Shown here piece by piece: positions 1-11,320 of a stretch of DNA of 64,000 nucleotides; position 1 is the first letter of the stretch; each line of letters begins with the position of its first letter. The translations under genes and the position numbers were made by a program. The DNA lies in NCBI GenBank assembly GCA_029204225.1, contig CM055100.1:57982345-58046344 (forward strand), written 5' to 3'. The notes under the pieces were generated by a model. That model was not told where the DNA came from, did not search any database, and saw only the letters and a list, made by a program, of their open reading frames with translations. The DNA is from Diphasiastrum complanatum (taxonomy: Eukaryota; Streptophyta; Lycopodiopsida; Lycopodiales; Lycopodiaceae).

Positions 1-1347
1 GGATTCATCAGTTAAAATTGTGTGCATTGGATATACAGTATTCTTGGGATAGAGTATTCCTTAGTTAAGGAAGAGACTCAACTCATTAGTGATTGTATCC
101 CAGAGAGCTCAATTGGATAACGAATCATAATGAATCCAAGAATAATAACTGATTTGATATTCAGCAGGACTTTGGGTATCTAGATGTGATTTTGGATTGT
201 AATCTAAAGTTTTTGTAGTTGAAGATGATTGTGATTTTGGTATGTGTTCAGTCTTTAATTACCAGTTGTTTATGAAACCTAAATCTTGCACTTTAATTAA
301 AGAATCATGTTTTAAAAGTATTCCTAAATCCAGTATTTTCTTAATGCAAAGATTTTTGGAATGACTCTTACTTTTCTTGAGTTATGTTAGACATATACTC
401 CAGTATCCTGTAAATGATTAAGTATGGTTTGAATTTCAGGGAATTATGATTGACGAATCATATGAATCTAAATATTTATGGTTGACGAATCATAAATAGA
501 TACTTAATTATTGTCAGAGGATTATAAGGAATTGTAATGATTCTCAAGTGTGATGATTAATTCTTGATTTATTATTTGAGTAAAGAATTCATATAAGTGT
601 TTTGAATCTCTCTACTCCAGTATTTTATTTTGAGAACCTATGGATCTCACAGACATTCTCATAAGATAAGTATTTTATATGTGGAGAATTTAATTTATCT
701 AGTGGATGTTATTCTGCTACAATTTATAGTATGCAGATGCTTGAGTACAATTCTTCATTTGATTGGATTTCCAGTTATCTTAGGAGATAGACAAGTCTAT
801 TAAGACGAATGAATGTTATTTTCTTGTATTTGGTGCTAGAAATAGGAGCATTTAACTCAAAAGAGTATCTGGGATACTCAGAGTTGAATTTTAATCATTC
901 TATATCTTAATGATTCTCCTAGAGATTCTAGCTAAATGAATTATCATATCTTAGAATTTGGATTCTAAGGATATTTGTACTTCTTATGAATTATCTGTCA
1001 GAGTTGTGGATAATTTCGGACTGTGATTATAATAATTTTATTATTTCTTTAACTTTAGTCTCCTAAGTTAGGTTATTTCACCCAGTGTTTCATGTAAGTG
1101 TTTTACATGAAGGTCATGTTACTAACTTGTGATGAATGTAACCCAGATGGAAAATTTATCGCTAACTCAAACCTGAGTTGTACTATAGTGTAGAGATTAT
1201 CATTTGGAAAATAGGATTATCTCTGAGTACTTGTTTGATGTGAAAGTTTGACTAAGGATAATGATTTTCTAGGTTGATATTTAAATTTAAAAGAACTGTT
1301 TCTGTTTAGAGAGCTTCTAAGGATAGAAGTAGTTTAAGGAGGAAAGA
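1..1347 (+). mobile_element. 3' internal region of an LTR retrotransposon (degenerate, non-coding)
   Basis: This AT-rich stretch has no long open frame. It ends in a purine-rich tract just before an LTR-like TGTTATGCCC start at 1348. The last ~100 bases resemble, in inverted orientation, the sequence just inside the LTR near 59231 (both carry a GAGCTTCTAAGGATAGAAG block). I read it as the 3' untranslated internal part of a plus-oriented element whose coding part lies outside the window. No host gene is visible here. Confidence 0.5.
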
Positions 1348-1858
1348 ATGTTATGCCCATGGCCAATAAGTAGGATTCAGTATACTCCTAGTTCTGGATA
1401 CACGGTACTCTAGTAAATCAAGTTGTTAGTTATGCCATGTCATACTGGATGTGACCCAAAAGTAACTAATATCATTGTGAGGCCTAGAACACGCTAAATG
1501 GAGTTTTGACAAGGTATGAGACAATGTATGCATGTGTAGAGTTATCAATAGCAATTCTATGAATATGTGGTCCATGCTTAGGACTCTATTCTAGATAGAT
1601 CTATGTACAGGGAACTTAGGGCTATGCATAGCTATGTGCCCAGGATGCTTTTGGATCTATATATTGGGTCCAAACTCGTCCTACTCCTCATTGTGATCAT
1701 TAATTCATTGTCAGGGTTTCACTCTACCTTCATGTTTCTTATTCCTTGGCTTGGGGGTGAAGCTTCTAGAGTTGATTGGTTGCTTCTACTTGGTTGGGTG
1801 GTTGCTCCATAGTGTGTTTTCCATTGTGTTTTGTCTTGTAATCAAAACTTAGAGAGCT
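1348..1858 (+). mobile_element. LTR, family shared with 58716-59231
   Basis: The stretch begins TGTTATGCCC after a purine tract. It is closely related, in opposite orientation, to 58716-59231: both hold the GTTAGTTATGCCA, GTGACC and TTGATTTACT/AGTAAATCAA blocks and a matching non-functional frame (69 codons here). It abuts unrelated minus-strand copia sequence at about 1860, so the outer edge is probably truncated. The right boundary is approximate. Confidence 0.55.
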
Positions 1859-1862
1859 TCCC

Positions 1863-3480
1863 TTATACTTGAGATGCCTTGAACTTGGCCCCTTCCAAGG
1901 TTGAATGTAGATCATCATAAAATATGACTTCTTTACTCTCAATCACTTTTGAAATAGAGAGCATAATGGCTTTATAGGCCTCCTTGGTGGATAAGCATCC
2001 AACCATGATCCATGAGCTTGGATCATCCATCCTCCTTGTTTCCAAGGGAATATGTGCAAAGCAAGAACCTCCAAAGACACTAAGGTAATGAACCTTAGGC
2101 TTCAATAATAATACTTCATGTGATGTATTTCTTCCAATAGCTCCACCACTCCTCAAAGTTTTGATCTTCAATGAGACTTCCATCTCAACAGATGCTTTGA
2201 ATAATAGGAAATAATGCACCATAAATCTTGAAGAAAGAAAAAATGTGCATCTTGTGTGATCATCCTCATTTAGAGACTTGGATACATAAGCAACATCAAG
2301 AGGTTTTGCACTCTCTCTTGGGTTCAATTTGTAGATGCCTTCATGTCTAGATCCATATGCAAGGATCTCACCATCCTTCTTGATCACACAATTGTCAATA
2401 TGGAAATTGACATCAAAACCACCATCAAGTAATTTGCCAACACTTATAAGATTCTATGTAATCTTGGCAACAAAAAGAACCTTTTGAAGAAATAGAACTT
2501 TTGACGATGGAAGCTTCAAGGGGATAGTCCCTACTCCTTCAATTTTGCACTCTTGATCACTTGCAATATATATGGACTTCTTGATTCCTTCATAAGGCAT
2601 AATAGTTGAAAAGGAATCCTTGGGGCTACACATATGTGAAGATGCTCCACTATCAATATACCAAGAGTCATCCATCTTGAAGGTGGAAGAGGAGAATTCT
2701 GATGCCATAAGTGAGCATTCTCCATCACTTGCAATAAAATCTTCTTTCTCATGAGAGATGTTGGCTTGCTTGGATTGATTCTTCTTCTTGAAGCAATTGA
2801 TGGGATAGTGGCCTTTCTTGCCACAAAAGAAGCACTTAGCATTTTTTTCCTTCTTCTTTGAAGTAGAATATTGAGAGGAATCATCATCGTCTTCATTTTG
2901 GTCTTTTGCTTTGTCCTTAGAGAAGTGTTGGTGTTGCTTTTTACTCCTCTCTTTGTGCTTCGCAAATAAAACTTTGTCTTCACCATTATGATTGAGTGAC
3001 AATTTGTCCATCCTTAATAGCTTGTTCTCATGCCTTGATTCTTCAGCCATTAGCACTCCTTGCAAAGCCTCCAAAGTAGGTAGCTCCTCCTTGATGGCAT
3101 AGGATTGGACAAGGTTCTCATACTCATCTCTCCACTCTCATCACTCTTTTGAGAACTTTGGAAGATTTGGTTTCTAAGAGTTTGGAGCCTAGAGATATTT
3201 TTGGCTTCATAAATAGCTTCGAGAGTATCCCAAGCTGCTTGGCCAAGTTGCAATCACCAATCTCTCAGAAGAGAAGAAAGCAAGGTCATAACGGCATCAT
3301 CATCTTGAATAGAACATCCTACAGCTGATAACTGATCCAATAAAGATTTGAAACTGTTGATGTGAGAAGTGATGGCAGTAGAATCAGACATGCTAAGAGT
3401 AAAGAACTTCCTTCTAAGATGTAATCTAGTGGTTACATCATGAGTTCATGCAGGTCAGGAGGCTGGATTGTGCATTTTCG
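1863..3480 (-). pseudogene. Ty1-copia gag-protease-integrase fragment (copia-E)
   Basis: Minus-strand frames carry, from high to low coordinates, Gag C-terminal sequence (about 3050-3253), a CCHC zinc knuckle (CFFCGKKGHYPINC, near 2830), an aspartic protease site ([11 protein letters not shown], near 2640) and integrase remnants (KTLRSGGAIGR near 2140, HYLSVFGGSCFAHIP near 2060). The integrase catalytic core is largely deleted, because the KTLRS(D)GG region runs almost directly into the post-core FG.CFAHIP block. Stops and frameshifts separate the pieces. RT and RNase H are missing, cut off by the LTR at 1348-1858. It is a dead element. Confidence 0.75.
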
Positions 3481-4517
3481 GGATCCAATCACAGCTCATA
3501 GCTGCTCTCCAACGCCCACTCTAACAAGCACCAATCTGCAGCCTTCCGATTTTTAGCCTACCTAGATGAAATTGATCTGAGGTTTACTGCGCTCACAGCA
3601 GGCCCTTCCCACGCTTCAATCCATAAATTTTTTTGCGCTTTTAAGAGGCATGGACAAAGACATATCATTAACCACAACCCTCAAAACCCAAGCTACAAAC
3701 AAAACAAAACCTGTTTTCTATTTAGATTATTTATGCAAATCAAAGTCTGAGAAAAACAATACAGAGCAAGAACCGGCTGTCTCATAGTTATCAACAACAA
3801 TTCAAGGCTTCAAGAACTCCAAAAATGTTACGGCAAGTTTCCAGTTCTCAACTTCTACTAAAGACAGCGAGCAACCCTCTAGGAAAGGTTTCACATGGAT
3901 TAACTGCATGCATCACTCACACCAGATCTTTATCTGTTTTTCCAAAGAATGGGCAACTTACAATTTCCATTCTATGTTTTTAGTTTTCAGTTTGCATGAA
4001 ACATAAGAGGATTAGTCTAATGAAACCTTAAATCCTCACATGCAATCCATAACTTCAAGACTCCCAACAACAGTCAGTTTATTCATTCTGGATAAACTGA
4101 TTCCTCATCAATCTATCAACGAACATCCTGCTACTAAATCCGAATCTAAACTGTCCAGAACATTATGGATTCATGTAAATTGTTCATCCTAAAAAAACAG
4201 ATTTAGACAAGACAAGTGAATCTACTCATGCAGATCATTCTACTTCAAATGGAAACTTTGTCAAGGCTTAGAAAAATAAGAATGAATTCCACACTAATCC
4301 ATAGCATCTCTAATAAAATCAAACAAGGAGAAGAGCACTCTACCACCAAGTTTGAAAAGCATGCTTCACACAAAAATTAGTGAATACAAACTCAATTTCC
4401 CTTGAAAAAACAGCGCTCCATTTGGGATGTGAATCCAAGTGTGTTCCAATTCCGATTTGATGTAGAACTTGTCTTCATCCCATCCTAGACCGCATCTTAG
4501 CCGAGCTCTAATACCAA
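3481..4517 (-). mobile_element. copia-E leader and primer-binding site
   Basis: About 1 kb without an open frame lies between the Gag end and an LTR. At 4505-4516 the minus strand reads TGGTATTAGAGC, one mismatch from the usual initiator tRNA-Met binding site TGGTATCAGAGC. The LTR-like TGTAAAGGC start (plus-strand reading) follows one base later. This fixes the element as minus-oriented, with this interval as its 5' leader. Confidence 0.55.
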
Positions 4518-5000
4518 TGTAAAGGCACTAGGGAAAACCCCTAAGATGAGGATAGGAAAACAAAACAAGAGAGACTATGAAGCAAAACCACCCAACTAAT
4601 CCTAGATCCCACCTGGATCTAGCCCCCAAGCCATGCCATGTGATAGCAAGAGGAGAAGAGCTCAACTGGTAACCTAGACTAAAGTCGTCGACGGGATAAT
4701 CTCTACCTCAATATATAGAGAGTAGGATCTTGTGCATGAACTCATGCAATCCCCATGTAGGTCAACTAAAAATAGGTCACAACTCTTCATGCATTCCTCC
4801 TGCCAATATCTGTGTCTCAATTAGAGTGTCTGGGTCCTCTCAAGGTCATTAGTCACAAACAAGCCTCGATGTGGAATAAAATCTAGGCATGACCAATAAT
4901 CTCGAACACTGGAGGGCCGGTCTACCATATTAGGACTATTCCATGTCCTTTGCTGAATATGGTCGTAACAGGTATGAACCGGGCTAGTATTGCAAGGCTG
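4518..5000 (-). mobile_element. 5' LTR of copia-E, approximate
   Basis: Sequence beyond the primer-binding site has no long open frame. A second primer-site-like string (GCTGTGATACCA, about 4998-5009) suggests the edge of another, mostly lost copia element just beyond. The outer boundary is not resolved, and no partner LTR is present to define it. Confidence 0.4.
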
Positions 5001-5600
5001 TGATACCAATTGATTACTGAGTCGAGTACAAATATGTACAAATTGTTAAAAGGCATACTTTTTTTGAGGATGTTTTTGAAAAGCGTCCTTTTTCACATTT
5101 GATATGCAATTGATTTGGAAAAGCAAACATTTGTTGCTACCCATCAATGCACTTGGGGCACTTTAGCAAAAATATTCACTTAAATTTAAGATATCAAAAA
5201 ACATTCACTACTATATGGATTTCAAGGCAAACATCCCAATATCCCTCAAGCTTGGATATCACTGTGAGTATTAAGATAGTCTAATTCTAGTATTACAAAA
5301 TCACATACAAATTGGATACAATCTATGATACCATTGTTGATACAAGCTAAGCACCTATATACATGCCTAACGTTGGTTTAAAATTATGTTTTAAAAATTT
5401 TTGTATATGTGCCTATATATAGGCTTGTATAAGTTGAGATGGCTCAAAAGTATTTTGTTCATGTTTTTTCATAGTTGACGAGTGTTTAGTGGTGCTTGAA
5501 CTTAATCTTTGTTTTTGTTTTTGGTTCATTTGTCTTGGTCCCTTGTTTTTCAAGGCTTTTGGTGATTGGGTTAGGGTTTGTTTTGGTGTTTGTCTGCCTG

Positions 5601-5607
<7 letters not shown>

Positions 5608-5658
<51 letters not shown>
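5608..5658. repeat. (CT)n(CA)n compound microsatellite
   Basis: A run of CT dinucleotides passes directly into CA dinucleotides. Overlapping open frames of 80-104 codons across it are low-complexity Leu-Ser and Thr-His runs and not genes. Confidence 0.9.
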
Positions 5659-5662
<4 letters not shown>

Positions 5663-6895
5663 ACTGTCCCCCGCCTTCCCTGTTGCACTACCTTCTCTTT
5701 CTGCATTGTTTGGACCTTGCTTCTACCTGCCTTCCTAGTCTGGTGATGTTTGCCCTCTCTGGGTTTGGTGGCTTCGGTGGTTGGCTTGTTTGGCCCTTCC
5801 CTACCACATCCTACTGCTTTTGCTCTATCTCTATTGTTGGCTACTGTTATGTTTCCGGTGCAGTGCTCGTGGCCTCCTTGCTTGCAAAATAATATGCAAT
5901 TTTGGCCGTGGTGGTCCTCCTGTGCTGCATTCTTCTTCCCAATGTTTCTTTGTTGTCTTCTTTGTCAAAGATAGATTTGGTTTAGTTTGAAATAATTATT
6001 ATGCCAATCTAATTTCTGTCCCTTCAACAATTTGTGACTTTCTTAGACTTCATTCGATTAAAGTGCGTCCGACTTTCCTTTTAGACTCTTGGCTGTTCAT
6101 TAAATAGACATGCACTTTTTATGGTGTAAATGCATTTATGTTTAGGTTACATTGTTGAATCTATCACTTTGGCTTCATTAAGTTTGAATTACGTGCTAGT
6201 ATTTAATCAGAACACGTGTAACTTTGTGTGTGATGCCACCTTAGTACAGATTGCTGTGTCAATTGCACATAGATAAGTTCCAACAATATAAAGTTGTTTA
6301 TTTATTTTCTGTGGCCAAGAGGGATAAGTATCTTCTACCCGTCTCAATATATGTACATGAGATTGCTTTTTGACAATTGTGAGAGCAATAACCCCTATTG
6401 TGATGTGCAATGTTTGTATGCTTCTATGGCTGAGTTCCATCAAAGGTGATGATGAACATTGTAATTATTGTTAATTAGCAAGCATTTCTGAGTCTTACTC
6501 GGAGGAGTTCACTTAACTATTGGACTTTTTACTTCAGGCTTGCTTGAATGAAGTACAAGAGATATTGTTGCACAATAAGTGACTTTGGATTTAAAATATC
6601 GAAAATGTAATAAGGAGCACGACACTTCACCATTACCAGAGGAAACGATAGAGAGACAAAAATTATAGTCAAATAATTATAAAGTGTTGTGGCATGTATT
6701 ACTAAAGCACCAAAAGACATAGGTATAAGTCAATGAAGGCAAGTAAGTTGCAGTATAGGAAGAAGCATCAGCACCATGCCTAGTAGTTGATCACGTGTCC
6801 ATAAACCAAGTTTCTCTCCACCTTTCTCAATCACTGAGAATAATGAGCTTTGAGAAAGCAAGAGTGAGATCAAAGCTTACTTGATTTTGTATTTC

Positions 6896-6917
6896 TGTGT
6901 GTGTGTGTGTGTGTGTC
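6896..6917. repeat. (GT)n microsatellite
   Basis: About eleven GT dinucleotides lie within AT-rich sequence downstream of RAD17. No coding function is visible. Confidence 0.85.
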
Positions 6918-7185
6918 TGGGTGTATACCTCAATTTTGCATCTTGAAGTTCATGTATACTCCAACCCATACAAACAGCACATTGGATAATCAAATGAAGT
7001 TGCTTGGCATTACATTTGCATGCAAAAGTTTTGAGCTTTCAAAAATTTGCCATGTACAATTGAAACAAAAATGGAAATACAATATTGATTTTCACTAAGG
7101 ATCTTCAAACACTACCATAAAAGCTTATTTTAAAAAATTTATCAGCTATACGCTTGCAGATATTTGCAGATATGGTAGTAATATT

Positions 7186-7488
7186 TCACCACTCTTCAAT
7201 GTCATCCTCTTCTGAGGAGACTTGCAGAATATCCAAGTTTTCCTTGTCCTTTGTAAAAACGTCACTCTCAAACAGCTTCAGCTTTTCCAGAGGACTGGCA
7301 ACATTGTGGACTTCACCACCATTCATGAAATTTAATTGACCAGATGGACGACCACATAAAGATGAGGATTTTAATGGTGCTGACAATATTTTTTGGCTGA
7401 AAGGGCCATATTCAAGTGCTTGAATCATTGTCGACGTGATCCTGTTGCTGTACATGCCCTCTGCAAATCCTTGAGCATGTAGTTCAAT
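7186..7488 (-). CDS. RAD17: RAD17 exon 14 (C-terminus and stop)
   Basis: The acceptor TTTTCATGCAG precedes IELHAQGF, continuing LWQ from exon 13. One hundred codons end in [10 protein letters not shown] and TGA at 7186-7188. An acidic end with Ile-Glu is the conserved RAD17 tail, which is implicated in 9-1-1 contact and loading. Confidence 0.88.
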   Translation of the reverse strand: MELHAQGFAEGMYSNRITSTMIQALEYGPFSQKILSAPLKSSSLCGRPSGQLNFMNGGEVHNVASPLEKLKLFESDVFTKDKENLDILQVSSEEDDIEEW

Positions 7489-10400
7489 CTGCATGAAAAT
7501 TTATATTTAGCACCAAAAGACTAATTGAGTGTCATAAACACTTTCTGAGAAAGAATACACTTAAAGATCCAAAAGCAAGTAATTTACTTGAAATCATTTT
7601 GTTTGAAATATCTTCTTGATAATTAACCTCTTATCATTTTAAGGTTAGCGAATGCTCATAGATTTTGACCTCTTTTTTCTGTGTCAAATGGTCAACCTGC
7701 CAAAGAAGAGGAGCCCGTAGAGACTGCCACCTGTTGCAAATGAAAAGTTAGCTAAAGACATTCTTTGGAACTCTTTGATGAGGTACAAATTTAAAATGTC
7801 AATCACAAAAAAAGAAAATCTTATTCATGTCATTTGGTAGCAAAATTGAACATAAGACTAATAACGACCCATATAATGAACATGTGCAATCCCAATGCAA
7901 AATATTAGATCTCTACCAAGCTAGATCTAGAGCCGATAATAAAGTAAATAAGCTCAATGGAAAACGTCATTCGCAAATGTTATGGACATACTGACCATAG
8001 ATGCTTGCCACGTTCCGGAACGCGTTCCGGGATTTTGGTCCAGAACGTGATCCCGGAACTTTGCAATATGGTATTCAGAAAACAAGTTTTCTGATGGGGA
8101 ATTTGATAGTAATTTTTGCAGATTTTTTATGTATTGTAGGATCCTACAAATCCCTAACAATACCTAAGTATTGCTGATTCACTAATTCATGATGCATTGC
8201 TTCACTAATTCACTGATTCAAAGGGACAGGGGCCTATGCTCATCAAACTGTCATGACCAGGTTATGTGGAGGCCTTTTGCAAATCACAATACACGAGCTA
8301 AATTTTTCCACTCTGGATCTTCTCTCGTAAGACGTGTTGATCCACCCCAATGTGCTTCGTACGAGCATAGTACACAAGATTCTTGAGAACAATAGGATCA
8401 TCGTGTGGGATCTGCACCTCCCCAAAAAGCCTCCTAAGCCATATAGCCTCACAAGAGCCTTTACCACTGCCCGGTACTCAGCCGTTGTGGATACTAAGGT
8501 GACGGTGGGCTGTTTTTTGCTGCACCAACAAATGGCTCCAGAACTAAGGTTGAATGTGTAACCCGTGGTTGACTTCCGATCATCCCTATCACCAGCCCCC
8601 AATCCGAATCAATGAAGCCTCCAAGTTGAAGCTCACCGGCATCTGTGTACTCTATTCCATAACAGGTAGTCCCCTTGACATACCTAAGTACCCTCTTTGC
8701 TGCTTTCCAATGGGCCTCAGTTGGGGAACTCATAAATTGGCTAGCTACACCAACCACATAGGAAATGTCTGCTCTCGAAGTGGTAAGATAAATCGGGCTA
8801 CCCACCAGCTGCCTATAAAGAGTCTCATCCACGAAAGGAGTGCAATCATCCCTAGATGGCTTTGCTGCTGGTATCAATGGGAGTAGATACGGGTTTACAA
8901 TCCTGCATGTTGAAACTCTCCAAGACTTCACGTGCATACTTTGCCTGAGAAATGACCACACAGTTTTGTCTTTTCCAAACCTCCAAGCCTAGGCAATAGT
9001 AGATTAAACCCAAATATTCCATTTCAAACTCATTTGACAAATGAGCCTTCACCTTTGCAATTAGCTTCCCATAGTTATCCGTGATGACTAAGTCATCCAC
9101 ATAGAGAACTATCAAGACAATGTTCCCATCTTCCTCCTTCACATACAAGTTGCAATCCGAACGGCTCTTTATAAGATGCTCCTTGGGTGCTTGTTTCAAA
9201 CCATACAAGGCCTTTTTAAGCTTGCATACCATAGTTTGTGGCTAGTCCATGTAAACCCCTTCAGCCAGCTATCCATTGAGGAAAGCACTCTTTACGTCCA
9301 TATGATGGACCTCCCAATCATAGAACGCAGCCAATGCTAAGACCATCCTGATAGACATCATCTTAACCATAGGTGCAAACGTCTCATCGTAGTCAAAGCC
9401 CTCTGTTGCACATAGCCTTTGCCCACCAGCCTTGCCTTATGCTTTTCAACAGTCTCATCCGACTTGTATTTGGTCCTATAGACCCATCTACACCCGATAG
9501 GACGCTTCCCTTTTGGTAGCTTCACCAAATCCCATGTGTCATTCTTGAGGATGGAGTCATACTCCTCTTGCATGGCTTGTTGCCATACCTTCTCATCTGC
9601 TGTCGACGAATGTATGTGGATGTTGCGAATCCAAAATAGTGGTCATAAGCACAAAGTTTGTCTCCTAGTGTCCACGTTGCTGGGCTTGCCTTTGAGAATT
9701 TCTTGCCCCTTGATTGCTACTTTTCCCTCATCCAATATCATACGATCCTGCACAATTTGCCAAAACCACTTGGGAAACTTCTTCTTTGCAGTTGGTGATG
9801 AAGACGGCGAATAGGACTCAACAGCTTTGCCCCTTTCCTTCCCTTCTTAGTCTCCCCGGATTCCTCCTCTTGATCACTCATGTAGTCATCCTGAGACTCC
9901 TCAATATGTGGATGTGGTTCATCATGCTTGGCATCAAGTATTGGAACAAACTCACTTGTTCCCTCCTCATGTTCCTCCACAAACTAGTGCCATCAAGCCT
10001 GCTGGCTCACTCGCATGCTCTTTGAAAGACTAGTCATAACTGGATAGAAAAAATGCACAGAAGCTAAACTCTTGTCCAAGATCCAATCGGCACTTGCACT
10101 GGAGTCCCCACTAGAGAAAGTGGCCTCCTACAACCTCAATTGGTTCAAACAGGTGCTGAAATTTGTCCCAAAATAGAAAAAATTAACAGTACTCGAACGA
10201 TCCAGACGGCATAGAAATCCGATGCTCCTACAGAGAGGGCACCCAAATTTCAGGTTGGCTGATCTGGAACTTTCCTGAAAACTGATACAAAATCTGGTCC
10301 TAGCTTTCCCACATCATAGGCACCACAGCCTGCTGTGATACCATGACATTTTTCAAGGCCTAGCTATGGAGTATCTTAACATAGAAAGCACACTACCAGC

Positions 10401-11228
10401 TACGGAGTACAAGACAAAAGCAAGAGAGAGCAAGAGCATAGGAGAACTCAAGATTGATTCCAACATAATGAAGTTTAAATTAGAGGAGGGCATGGAAACC
10501 CCTCAAGACCAAAAAGATCTTGGGGCCACACATGTACATGCTATGATGGAACATATGAGGTGGCATCATTACTATTCAATCTCTAGACCCACATGGATCT
10601 TTTGACCTACTTGTCACTGCTTGCCTAATTAGCATAAGTGGGGTGTATTATGTACATTAACATTTACCCCCATGTCTTATGCACAACTTACAAGTTACAA
10701 GTATACAAGCCAAAAGGGGCAAAATAGGCATTATATTTTAACACTTTTAACACCTAGCATTTACTCAAGTATAGAGATCACTAAGAATGAAGCTCCTCCC
10801 AACTAAGCATGGTTCCACATCACAACAAAATCAAGTCATAGTCATCTGTTCTCACTTACCTGATTTTGCCCATTAGCAATCATGATCACTTACACTTGGT
10901 ACTCTAGAGTCTATAGATACTAATAACGTCCTAGATTGTGCCCATGGCTTGCCGCTACTAATTAGTCCTTACAAGTCATTTCCCTTGGTCACTTGGCCCC
11001 TATTTCACATGAGTGACAGCAACTGAGCCTATGTCAAATTTCAATGTCTCTACACCTCTAATATTCTGGCAGCTTACCAGAGCCACAATTGTCTTTATCA
11101 ATATTTAAGATCACTCGGCCCTATATGTCTGGTTTGTTCAAAGACATATCTAGAACAATTATTAGACTTTAGGGTGGTTAACAGCCAGTTAGTTTAATTG
11201 AATCAATTTAGTTTGATTAAACCTAGTT

Positions 11229-11320
<92 letters not shown>

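Larger units (their letters stand above)
5010..7185. other. RAD17 downstream region, no gene recognised
   Basis: Frames here are short and show no family motif. Several are only translations of the dinucleotide repeats at 5608-5658 and 6896-6917. The stretch holds the end of the copia material and then AT-rich sequence downstream of the RAD17 stop (minus strand, so it would contain the 3' UTR). I cannot place a polyadenylation signal with confidence. Confidence 0.5.

Noticed and set aside
1603-1812. A 69-codon ORF with near-identical partner at 58768-58977, as a conserved small gene
   Set aside because: Both lie within matching LTRs, so the similarity is explained by the retroelement. No protein family is recognised.
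5413-5892. Overlapping ORFs on both strands rich in Ser-Leu or Thr-His
   Set aside because: They are translations of the (CT)n(CA)n microsatellite and its edges, with no motif and several frames open at once.
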